From Hahella sp. KA22 (GTDB lineage: Bacteria; Pseudomonadota; Gammaproteobacteria; Pseudomonadales; Oleiphilaceae): 64,000 bases of DNA. A program made the position numbers and the translations under genes. The stretch lies in the NCBI RefSeq assembly GCF_004135205.1, contig NZ_CP035490.1:1567501-1631500 (forward strand). The letters run 5' to 3'. The notes beneath the pieces are model-generated. The model worked only from the letters and a program-made list of their open reading frames with translations. It was not told where the DNA came from and did not search any database. Every line of letters begins with the position of its first letter. Position 1 is the stretch's first letter. This document shows positions 49,613-57,272 of this stretch, one piece after another.

Positions 49613-50521
49613 TCAATGCGTGCGCTCGATCATGAAGCTGGCAAGATCCTGCAAGCGGGAGTTCTGCAATCCCAGCGCCTGTAGCTGCGCGAGGGCCTCT
49701 TCATACAACTGGCGCGCTTTCAGTTTCGCCTGTTCAAGGCCCAACAGAGATGTGTACGTGGGTTTGTTACGCTCGGCGTCTTTCCCGGCGGTTTTGCCCA
49801 ATACGCTGGTGTCGCTTTCCACGTCTATGATGTCGTCACGGACCTGGAACGCCAAGCCAATGGCCTGGGCGAATCGGCGTAAGCCTTCTATGGTTTCAGC
49901 GTCAGACCGACCGCTGGACAGGGCGCCCAATACGATGCTCGCCTCTATCAATGCGCCGGTTTTTTCCAGATGCATGCGTTCCAATTCTTCGAGCTTGAGC
50001 GTATGACCTTCTGAGTAGATATCGATAGCCTGTCCGCCGACCATTCCCAGGTGTCCGCTGGCGCGGGCGAGTTCCCGCACCATTTGCAACATGCTTTCCG
50101 CTGACGCGCCAGATGGCTCGGTTAGTGCGCTGAACGCCAGCGTTTGCAGACCGTCGCCGACCAGTATGGCGGTGGCTTCGTCGTAGGCGATGTGGCAGGT
50201 GGGTTTACCCCGGCGCAGAGAGTCGTCGTCCATTGCCGGTAAATCGTCATGCACTAAAGAGTAGGCGTGAATCAGTTCTACTGCGCAACAGGCGGGTAAC
50301 GCCTGTTGCGGGTCTCCACCCAACGCTTCCGTCGTAGCGAGCAATAATAAAGGACGCACTCGCTTGCCGCCGTTAAGCACGCAGTAACGCATGGCCTCAT
50401 TCAGCCTGGCCTTGGGGCCTTCCGGATTGGGAAGCAGGTTGGCTAGGGCTTGGTCGATCTGGGCGCGGTTACGCTGGAAAAAGTCGTCGAGAGAATCAGT
50501 CTTCGGCGTCATTCTGGTCAA
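49613..50521 (-). CDS. ispA: (2E,6E)-farnesyl diphosphate synthase IspA
   Basis: A 302-residue trans-prenyltransferase that condenses isopentenyl and geranyl diphosphate. Two Asp-rich motifs: DDLPAMDDD (FARM) and DDIIDVESD (SARM), with GGKRVRPLL and MVGGQAIDI. Feeds undecaprenyl phosphate and quinone side chains, used by MraY/MurG in this window. The start lies inside xseB (26-nt overlap); a second in-frame ATG lies 9 nt downstream. Its own promoter is not visible. Confidence 0.95.
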   Translation of the reverse strand: MTRMTPKTDSLDDFFQRNRAQIDQALANLLPNPEGPKARLNEAMRYCVLNGGKRVRPLLLLATTEALGGDPQQALPACCAVELIHAYSLVHDDLPAMDDDSLRRGKPTCHIAYDEATAILVGDGLQTLAFSALTEPSGASAESMLQMVRELARASGHLGMVGGQAIDIYSEGHTLKLEELERMHLEKTGALIEASIVLGALSSGRSDAETIEGLRRFAQAIGLAFQVRDDIIDVESDTSVLGKTAGKDAERNKPTYTSLLGLEQAKLKARQLYEEALAQLQALGLQNSRLQDLASFMIERTH

Positions 50522-50774
50522 AAGGTTTGGTTAGCGGGGTTCCGCGCTCTTCAATTAACTGTTGAACCTTTTGTTCCGCAGTCTGCAAGGCGGTTTGGCA
50601 GTGGCGAGTGAGTTGGACGCCTTCTTCAAAAGCGACTAGAGCTTCTTCCAGTTTAAGATCGCCTTGCTCCAGCTTTCTCACCAGAACTTCCAGACGTTGC
50701 AATGCGTCTTCGAAATCGGGCGTTGAGCCGCTGGTGGAGGGGCTTACATCAGAGTTGGCGTTTTTTTCAGTCAT
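50496..50774 (-). CDS. xseB: Exodeoxyribonuclease VII small subunit
   Basis: 92 residues. Small subunit of ExoVII, a processive single-strand DNA exonuclease; XseA is elsewhere. The core FEDALQRLEVLVRKLEQGDL and LEEALVAFEEGVQLTRHCQ is the family helix-turn-helix hairpin. First gene of xseB-ispA-dxs, the standard order in gammaproteobacteria. Divergent from pomA. Confidence 0.96.
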   Translation of the reverse strand: MTEKNANSDVSPSTSGSTPDFEDALQRLEVLVRKLEQGDLKLEEALVAFEEGVQLTRHCQTALQTAEQKVQQLIEERGTPLTKPFDQNDAED

Positions 50775-51019
50775 GGTGTTCTTATGCCGGGTTTTTGCGC
50801 AGAGCCACCCTACCTGAGAGCGTCGTCAGGGTCAATCGGTCGCCGTTAAAATTCAGCCGGGCCGGGCTTTGCAGGCGTCTGCTTCAACAAACTAACACCC
50901 GGATAAGTCAGCAGTTTTTAAATTCCCTGTCTATACTTTGGAGAAGCCCGGCGCCGCTTGTTCCTGCGCCGGCGTCCTCTGGGTTTATTCTGTACTGTCC
51001 ACCCGTAAAGGAGCGCTTT

Positions 51020-51778
51020 GTGGATTTAGCTACGCTTTTGGGCCTCATCGGCGGTTTCGCGATCGTGACGATGGCGATGATGTTAGGCGGCTCAATTGGA
51101 ATGTTTGTTGATGTGCCGTCGCTTCTCATTGTATTTGGCGGCACGCTTTTGGTCGTTTTGATGAAGTTTTCGCTTGGTCAATTTCTCAGCGCAGGCAAGG
51201 TGGCGGCCAAGGCCTTTATGTTCAAGCTGGATAAGCCTGAAGAATTGATCGAGCAGGTCGTGGAGCTGGCGGACGCCGCCAGAAAAGGCGGCTTGCTCTC
51301 TCTGGAAGGTAAGGAAATTCCCAACGCGTTTCTCTCTAAAGGTATTCAACTGCTGATAGACGGTCACGATGGCGATGTGGTGAAAGCGTTGCTGACTAAA
51401 GACCGAAATCTTACCGTGGACCGGCATAAGCAGGGCTCTTCCGTATTTACCTCCATGGGGGATGTGGCGCCGGCGATGGGAATGATCGGCACACTGGTGG
51501 GGTTGGTGGCCATGTTGTCCAATATGGATGACCCTAAGTCTATTGGGCCAGCGATGGCTGTTGCGCTACTCACAACGCTATATGGCGCCATGCTGGCGAA
51601 TATGGTTGCGATTCCAGTTGCGGATAAATTGAAATTGAGAATGGGGGAGGAAGAGCAGATCAAGTCCATGATCATCGACGCTCTGTTGGCGATTCAGGCG
51701 GGACAGAACCCGCGCGTGATTGAGACCATGCTGCGCACCTATCTGCCTGAAGGTAAACGTCAGACTGAAGAAGCCTGA
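51020..51778 (+). CDS. pomA: Flagellar motor stator protein PomA/MotA
   Basis: A 252-residue stator subunit with four transmembrane helices. The start GTG 51020 lies 7 nt after AAAGGA and gives the family N-terminus MDLATLLGLIGGF (initiator Met for GTG). A cytoplasmic loop (about 60-145) contains the charged residues that contact FliG, and DVAPAMGMIGTLVGLV holds the conserved Pro that couples ion flow to torque. Sequence and length resemble sodium-type PomA rather than E. coli MotA (inference). It forms a complex with the next gene. Confidence 0.92.
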   Translation: MDLATLLGLIGGFAIVTMAMMLGGSIGMFVDVPSLLIVFGGTLLVVLMKFSLGQFLSAGKVAAKAFMFKLDKPEELIEQVVELADAARKGGLLSLEGKEIPNAFLSKGIQLLIDGHDGDVVKALLTKDRNLTVDRHKQGSSVFTSMGDVAPAMGMIGTLVGLVAMLSNMDDPKSIGPAMAVALLTTLYGAMLANMVAIPVADKLKLRMGEEEQIKSMIIDALLAIQAGQNPRVIETMLRTYLPEGKRQTEEA

Positions 51779-51792
51779 CGGGAGTTGCGCCA

Positions 51793-52773
51793 ATGAGTGA
51801 CGAAGAAGAGCAAAAGTGCGAATGTCCCCCCGGGCTGCCTGCCTGGATGGCGACTTTCGCCGATTTGATGTCCTTGCTGATGTGTTTCTTTGTGCTGCTG
51901 CTGTCTTTTTCCGAGATGGATGCGCTCAAGTTCAAACGTCTGGCCGGCTCCATGCGGGAAGCCTTCGGCGTGCAAGCTATCGTCAGTGTGGACAGTATCC
52001 CTAAAGGCACCAGCATCATCGCCCAGGAGTTTAGTCCTGGTAAACCTGATCCGACACCGCTGCAGACCATCATGCAGCAAACCCAGATGGACTTGCCCAA
52101 CCTGGAGCAGCTCTGCGAACAGCAGGTGGCGGACGCATTAAAGGAAGAGTGTCCGAAGATAAAAGGCGAGGAACTCAGCGACATTGTGCTGGAAAAGATC
52201 AAGATGCTGGTGGAGGAGACGGAGAACGACGCCATTACACTGGCTTCCGCATTGGAAGCGGAGGTTCGTAATAATCAAGTGGAAGTGGAGACCCGGGGGC
52301 GTAAGATCGTCATTCGCGTGCAGGAAAAAGGTTCATTCAATAGCGGCTCCGCAGACTTGAATCCCGAGTTTTTTCCGGTGATAGATAAGCTGGTGGAACT
52401 GCTCAAGTCCATGGACGGGAGTATCTCCGTGGAAGGTCATTCGGACAGTATTCCCATTCATACCGCCCGGTTTCGTTCCAACTGGGATCTCTCCGCGGCG
52501 CGGGCGCTGGAAGTGGCCCATGCATTGTTTGAGTCGGGAGAGCTTGACCCCTCCCGTTTCAGCGTCGCCGGTTACGCGGACACCAAACCCCTGGCTCCGA
52601 ACGATTCGGTGGAAAATCGCGCCCGCAATCGACGGGTGGAGATTATTCTGCAACAACCGCTGGATGATGAAACCAAGAAAGAAATTCAGAAGGCGAGAGA
52701 TGTCGCTCCAGGCATTTTGCCCAGCGACCAATCGGAGGAATGGCAGGGCCTGGCGCCGGACGAAATATTCTGA
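51793..52773 (+). CDS. pomB: Flagellar motor stator protein PomB/MotB
   Basis: 326 residues. A short N-terminal tail and one membrane helix containing D24 (ATFADLMSLLMCFFVLLLS), the ion-binding aspartate. A plug/linker region follows (about 55-185), then an OmpA-like peptidoglycan-binding domain (about 190-290) with SVEGHSDSIPI and NRRVEIIL. It anchors the stator to the cell wall. The CECPPG sequence before the membrane helix fits PomB-type proteins. Starts 14 nt after pomA, in the same operon. Confidence 0.93.
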   Translation: MSDEEEQKCECPPGLPAWMATFADLMSLLMCFFVLLLSFSEMDALKFKRLAGSMREAFGVQAIVSVDSIPKGTSIIAQEFSPGKPDPTPLQTIMQQTQMDLPNLEQLCEQQVADALKEECPKIKGEELSDIVLEKIKMLVEETENDAITLASALEAEVRNNQVEVETRGRKIVIRVQEKGSFNSGSADLNPEFFPVIDKLVELLKSMDGSISVEGHSDSIPIHTARFRSNWDLSAARALEVAHALFESGELDPSRFSVAGYADTKPLAPNDSVENRARNRRVEIILQQPLDDETKKEIQKARDVAPGILPSDQSEEWQGLAPDEIF

Positions 52774-52892
52774 TCAGGCCGTGTGCCGAATGGTGCGCAT
52801 TGGATGGGGCGAGGGCGTATCTAGAGAGAAAGATGGGAGAGAAGAGCAGGAGGCGTATGAGAGTATTGGCGTATGAGCGCGGGTGAGAATCT

Positions 52893-53480
52893 ATGTCTGA
52901 GTTAGCTGAAAGACGTCGCTTCTTTCGAATTAGCGATACAGTGGGATTGGCGTATCGAGTATTGCAGCGCGGAGAGGCGACGGAGAAAGAGTCATCGGAA
53001 TCCCACGTTAGTTCAGCCTCTTTGTTGAGTCTGGAAAATGATATTTCCAAAGCGCTGGAAAGCATGCGAGCGGCGAACGCAGGGCTGGCTCATATGCTTG
53101 AGCTGTTCAATCGTAAGATTAATTTGGCGCTTACCCTGGAAAATCGCAGCGACGGCGTATGGTCGGAACCCCGACGCGCCAAGCGGGTCAGTCTCAGCGC
53201 CTGCGGCATTGCTTTTCCGGTGGACGATCGCCTGAACGTCGGCGTGACGCTGCAACTTCACATCATCTTATATCCCAGCAATATCTCAATGTCCCTGCGT
53301 GCGCTCGTTATTGCCTGCGACAAGCCCAGAGCTGATGATGAGGACAAAGATGGCTTTGTCCTGCGGGCGGATTTCACGGACATTGAAGAACAGAATCAGG
53401 AAATCCTGATTCAACATGTTCTTAAGTGTCAGACCCGTCAGTTGCGGGAGCGGCGAGAGGAGAAGGAAAAGAAAGGCTGA
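52893..53480 (+). CDS. PilZ-domain protein, candidate c-di-GMP receptor
   Basis: 195 residues. An N-terminal ERRRFFRISD, a helical insert (about 35-85), and the PilZ-type segment EPRRAKRVSLSACGIAFPV (RxxxR plus SxxG pattern) with beta strands up to about 165, then a charged tail of Arg/Glu/Lys. In PilZ proteins the RxxxR arginines hold the c-di-GMP guanines and D/NxSxxG closes the site; here the block reads SLSACG, with Ser at the usual D/N position. Position just after pomAB suggests a motility role, but this is inference. Its 3' end overlaps the convergent TANGO2 gene by 59 bp. Confidence 0.78.
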   Translation: MSELAERRRFFRISDTVGLAYRVLQRGEATEKESSESHVSSASLLSLENDISKALESMRAANAGLAHMLELFNRKINLALTLENRSDGVWSEPRRAKRVSLSACGIAFPVDDRLNVGVTLQLHIILYPSNISMSLRALVIACDKPRADDEDKDGFVLRADFTDIEEQNQEILIQHVLKCQTRQLRERREEKEKKG

Positions 53481-54210
53481 CTTCATTCTGATAAACGCCC
53501 TTCTCAAATGTCTTCTCCCACATCTGCGTGACGCCGTTTGCATCATGCAGCAACAGCGTACTGCTGCGGGTGCCGTAATCCTTCGAGGTAATAAAGGCGG
53601 AGGACAGCAACCGCTCTACTTCAACTCCCACGCCTGTATCTGGCAACAGATAGTCGGGCGCGGCGGCGTCATCCGCCAGTAACGCCCAGAGGTCATCCTG
53701 GTTCGGTCCGGTAATTGCAGAGGCGAATCGGCGCTTGCCGGCGGTCAACTTGGGCCAGGGCGTATTCAAAAAACCGTTGCTCAAACCGTATACGCCTGGC
53801 GTTAAGCGCTGATACTGTGGCTCCTTACGATTACTGAAATAAGCCAGGGTGGAGCCCGCGAGCATCATCAGGTTAAAACCGCCATAGGAGTGGCTGGTTG
53901 GCTCCAGGGCGGCGGCGAAATCGTCCACTGATAATTCAGACTCCAGGAAGTTTCTGACCAGAGCGCCTCGGGAAAGCTGCGCCGCTTCGCGGGGGCCGGA
54001 GCGGTGGTTGGTAATGGCGGCGAAACGGCCGTTGGTGGTCGCGCCCATCCAGGTTCCGCCTTCCTGCAAGTCGCGTCCGGCGTAAATGCGCGGGCGCTCT
54101 GGCCATTGCGTGAGAGGCTGGGTGGGGCGGGCGTAGAACTCGTCACGATTGGCGGCGACGATCAGTGGAAACCGGGAATTCGCTTGATAAGCGACAAATA
54201 GTAGGCACAT
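53422..54210 (-). CDS. TANGO2-like NRDE-family protein
   Basis: 262 residues. N-terminal MCLLFVAYQANSRFPLIVAA then NRDEFYARPTQPL; the NRDE motif defines the family, named for the eukaryotic TANGO2 (transport and Golgi organisation 2). GGTWMGATTNGRFAAITNHR is also typical. Family proteins have been linked to haem handling in some organisms; the bacterial function is unknown. The stop codon lies inside the PilZ gene on the other strand (59-bp tail-to-tail overlap). Confidence 0.88.
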   Translation of the reverse strand: MCLLFVAYQANSRFPLIVAANRDEFYARPTQPLTQWPERPRIYAGRDLQEGGTWMGATTNGRFAAITNHRSGPREAAQLSRGALVRNFLESELSVDDFAAALEPTSHSYGGFNLMMLAGSTLAYFSNRKEPQYQRLTPGVYGLSNGFLNTPWPKLTAGKRRFASAITGPNQDDLWALLADDAAAPDYLLPDTGVGVEVERLLSSAFITSKDYGTRSSTLLLHDANGVTQMWEKTFEKGVYQNEVSLSFPSPLAAPATDGSDT

Positions 54211-54326
54211 AGGCTTGCTCCCAGACGTGCGTGGAATTCGAAAAGCACAGAGTCCTTAATTTATGTATCATACCACCTTCTTTATACGGGGCTCCTGGCG
54301 GAGCGGCCTGATCCTATGGGGGCGAA

Positions 54327-55127
54327 ATGGTATTCCTGGCGTATTTGGCTTTGGGCGCGCTAGCGGGAGTGTTGGCCGGACTGTTCGGCATCGGCGGCGG
54401 ATTGATTATTGTCCCTGCGTTGATTTTCAGCTTCGAACTGCAGAGCGTGGCCCCGAGCGTCGCCACGCATTTGGCCGTCGGCACATCCCTGGCGACGATT
54501 ATTTTCACATCCATAAACTCGATCCGTGCGCATCATCAGAAGCAAGGGGTGAATTGGCGCGTGTTTCGTCCTATGGCGGTAGGACTGATGATTGGCGCGG
54601 TATTGGGCGCGCAGACGGCCTCTCTTATGCCGGCGGCGCAGTTGAAGCTGGTCATCGGGATATTCGCCATCACCATCGGCGTGCAAATGGCGTTGGCGCT
54701 GAAGCCCAAACCCCATAGGAGCTTGCCTGGCGATGGCGTATTAGTGGGCGTTGGCGGCGGCATCGGTTGGGCGTCCGCCATATTCGGCATTGGCGGCGGC
54801 TCCCTGTCGGTACCCTATCTGACATGGTGTAACGTGCGCATGCAGCAGGCGGTGGGCACCTCAGCCGCTTGTGGGTTGCCGATAGCGCTAATGGGCGCCG
54901 TCACTAATATCTGGGAAGGATGGGGCGAAGCGTCGCTACCGGAATACAGTCTGGGGTTCATTTATCTGCCGGCTTTGGCGGGGATCGCGATAACCAGCAT
55001 GCCGTTCGCGAGTCTGGGCGCCAAATTGGCTCACCGTCTTCCCGGAGACGTGCTTAAACGAATTTTCTCAGTGCTGCTGTTTATTGTGGGCGGCCGGTTT
55101 CTATATCAAGCGTGGGGACAATTGTGA
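54327..55127 (+). CDS. TauE/SafE-family sulfite/organosulfonate permease
   Basis: A 266-residue protein with about eight hydrophobic segments. Repeated Gly-rich blocks [15 protein letters not shown] and [16 protein letters not shown] are the hallmark of the TauE/SafE (YfcA-like) family. These export or import small sulfur or sulfonate compounds; this one's substrate is unknown. The stop overlaps the lgt start as GTGA. Confidence 0.9.
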   Translation: MVFLAYLALGALAGVLAGLFGIGGGLIIVPALIFSFELQSVAPSVATHLAVGTSLATIIFTSINSIRAHHQKQGVNWRVFRPMAVGLMIGAVLGAQTASLMPAAQLKLVIGIFAITIGVQMALALKPKPHRSLPGDGVLVGVGGGIGWASAIFGIGGGSLSVPYLTWCNVRMQQAVGTSAACGLPIALMGAVTNIWEGWGEASLPEYSLGFIYLPALAGIAITSMPFASLGAKLAHRLPGDVLKRIFSVLLFIVGGRFLYQAWGQL

Positions 55128-55945
55128 CAGAACGTTGGTTTGACTATCCGAATATTGACCCGGTGGCTTTTTCCGTTGGGCCGCTGAGTGTGCATTGGTA
55201 TGGCTTGATGTATCTGCTGGGCTTCGCCGCGGCCTGGATGCTGGGTAAACACCGTTCGCATCAGCCCCATGCGCCTATGCAGGAGCAGCAAGTGGCGGAC
55301 CTGATTTTCTGGTGCGCGCTTGGCGTCGTGTTGGGTGGACGCGTTGGCTATGTCATTTTCTATAACTTTGAACAGTTTCTGGATGATCCCATCTGGTTGT
55401 TTGAAGTCTGGACCGGAGGCATGTCATTCCACGGTGGGCTGATCGGCGTAATTATCGCTATGTGGGCCTATGGTCGCTCATTAGGACTCTCATTTTTTCA
55501 GGTGGCGGACTTTGTCGCGCCGCTGGTGCCAATTGGATTGGGTGCAGGGCGTCTGGGCAACTTTATCGGCGGCGAACTCTGGGGCAGAGCGACGGATGTT
55601 CCCTGGGCCATGGTGTTTCCACGTGATCCGACGCATCTGGCGCGCCACCCCTCACAGCTATATCAGTTCGCCCTGGAAGGCGTCGCCCTGTTCTTGATCC
55701 TATGGTTCTATTCCGCTAAACCCCGCCCGCGCATGACCGTCTCCGGCCTGTTCCTGCTGTGTTACGGTTGTTTCCGCTTCCTGGTGGAATTTGTACGCGA
55801 GCCCGATGCGCAGTTAGGCTATCTGGCGTGGGGCTGGCTGACCATGGGGCAGGTTTTATCAACTCCGATGATTGTAATTGGGGTGGCTTTCATTATTTAT
55901 GGCCGCACCGTGTATGGGGCGGAAGCAAAAGCGGCGCGGAGTTAG
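55124..55945 (+). CDS. lgt: Prolipoprotein diacylglyceryl transferase Lgt
   Basis: A 273-residue integral membrane enzyme that adds diacylglycerol to the lipobox cysteine of prolipoproteins such as LpoA in this window. The Lgt signature [21 protein letters not shown] is present in the fourth to fifth helix region, as is the N-terminal [15 protein letters not shown] 55124 overlaps the preceding stop and gives a family-like N-terminus [16 protein letters not shown]; an earlier in-frame GTG at 55112 is less likely. Followed by thyA. Confidence 0.96.
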   Translation: MTERWFDYPNIDPVAFSVGPLSVHWYGLMYLLGFAAAWMLGKHRSHQPHAPMQEQQVADLIFWCALGVVLGGRVGYVIFYNFEQFLDDPIWLFEVWTGGMSFHGGLIGVIIAMWAYGRSLGLSFFQVADFVAPLVPIGLGAGRLGNFIGGELWGRATDVPWAMVFPRDPTHLARHPSQLYQFALEGVALFLILWFYSAKPRPRMTVSGLFLLCYGCFRFLVEFVREPDAQLGYLAWGWLTMGQVLSTPMIVIGVAFIIYGRTVYGAEAKAARS

Positions 55946-55955
55946 TAGACGTCAT

Positions 55956-56750
55956 ATGAAACAGTATCTCGACATGATGCGCCATGTGCGCGAGCAAGGG
56001 GCCGTTAAAACTGACCGTACCGGCACCGGCACCCGTAGCGTATTCGGTTATCAGATGCGCTTCGATTTGCAGCAGGGCTTTCCCCTGGTGACCACCAAGA
56101 AGTTGCATTTGCGCTCGATCATTTATGAATTGCTGTGGTTTCTGAATGGCGACACCAATATCAAATATCTGAAGGACAATGGCGTCAGAATCTGGGACGA
56201 GTGGGCGGATGAAAGCGGTGGCCTGGGGCCTGTTTATGGCTACCAGTGGCGCAGCTGGCCCGCGCCGAATGGCGAGCATATCGATCAGATTTCCAATGTG
56301 CTGGCGCAGATCAAAAGCAATCCGGACTCCCGTCGTCATATGGTGGTGGCGTATAACCCCGCGTTTGTGGATCAGATGGCGCTGCCTCCCTGTCACGCCA
56401 TGTTTCAGTTCTATGTGGCGGAAGGACGCTTATCCTGCCAGTTGTACCAGCGCAGTGCTGATATTTTCCTAGGCGTGCCTTTTAATATCGCCAGCTATGC
56501 GCTGCTGACGCATATGTTTGCGCAGCAATGCGACCTGGAGGTAGGAGATTTCATCTGGACCGGCGGCGACGTGCACCTGTACAACAATCATCTGGATCAG
56601 GCGGATGAGCAACTAAACCGTGAACCGCGTCCGCTGCCAAAATTGCAGATTCGTCGCAAGCCGGCGTCGCTGTTTGACTATGAGTTTGAAGATTTTGAGA
56701 TTACGGGATACGACCCGCACCCTCATATTAAAGCGCCGGTAGCAGTGTAA
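55956..56750 (+). CDS. thyA: Thymidylate synthase
   Basis: 264 residues, the exact E. coli length. Methylates dUMP to dTMP using methylene-tetrahydrofolate. Active-site Cys in [11 protein letters not shown]; phosphate-binding [17 protein letters not shown]; folate end with APVAV. The ATG at 55956 lies 10 nt after lgt; upstream in-frame codons overlap lgt and are ignored. Works with FolA next door, which restores the folate it oxidises. Confidence 0.98.
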   Translation: MKQYLDMMRHVREQGAVKTDRTGTGTRSVFGYQMRFDLQQGFPLVTTKKLHLRSIIYELLWFLNGDTNIKYLKDNGVRIWDEWADESGGLGPVYGYQWRSWPAPNGEHIDQISNVLAQIKSNPDSRRHMVVAYNPAFVDQMALPPCHAMFQFYVAEGRLSCQLYQRSADIFLGVPFNIASYALLTHMFAQQCDLEVGDFIWTGGDVHLYNNHLDQADEQLNREPRPLPKLQIRRKPASLFDYEFEDFEITGYDPHPHIKAPVAV

Positions 56751-56761
56751 GGAGCGAAGAT

Positions 56762-57259
56762 ATGAGCGCAGTTTTATCAATCGTTGTCGCCCGCGCGGAG
56801 AATGGCGCTATTGGCGTGGAAAATACGTTGCCCTGGCGTTTATCCAATGACCTGCAGTATTTCAAGCGAGTCACCATGGGCAAGCCGATTATTATGGGAC
56901 GCAAGACCTTCGATTCGATTGGGCGTCCGCTGCCGGGCAGAACCAACATTGTGGTGACCCGTAATAAAGACTGGCGTCACGATGGCGTCAGCGTGGCTCA
57001 CTCTCTGGATGAGGCGGTATCTCTGGCGGGACGGGAGCAGACAGACGAGGTTATGCTGATTGGCGGCGCCGAGCTGTATCGGCAGGGGCTGGCGGCGGCG
57101 CAGCGTGTTTATCTGACGGAGGTGAAGACTTCCGTGCAGGGCGATGCGTTTTTCCCGGAGCTTGACCCCGCTGACTGGCGTGAAACGTCTCGCGATTCGC
57201 ACCCGGCGGATGAGAAAAATCAATATCCCCATGACTTTGTCGTCTTTGAGCGTTCATAA
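56762..57259 (+). CDS. folA: Dihydrofolate reductase
   Basis: 165 residues. NADPH-dependent reduction of dihydrofolate. Signatures: SIVVARAENGAIGVENTLPW (start, shortened), GKPIIMGRKTFDSIGRPLPG, and the C-terminal half with VMLIGGAELYRQGL. SD GGAGCG upstream. Operon order lgt-thyA-folA is common. The hrpB start lies just after the stop. Confidence 0.97.
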   Translation: MSAVLSIVVARAENGAIGVENTLPWRLSNDLQYFKRVTMGKPIIMGRKTFDSIGRPLPGRTNIVVTRNKDWRHDGVSVAHSLDEAVSLAGREQTDEVMLIGGAELYRQGLAAAQRVYLTEVKTSVQGDAFFPELDPADWRETSRDSHPADEKNQYPHDFVVFERS

Positions 57260-57272
57260 CGCCTCACTCTCC

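Noticed and set aside
57144-57272. A longer hrpB N-terminus overlapping folA
   Set aside because: The extra codons lie in another frame of folA and do not resemble the HrpB family start.
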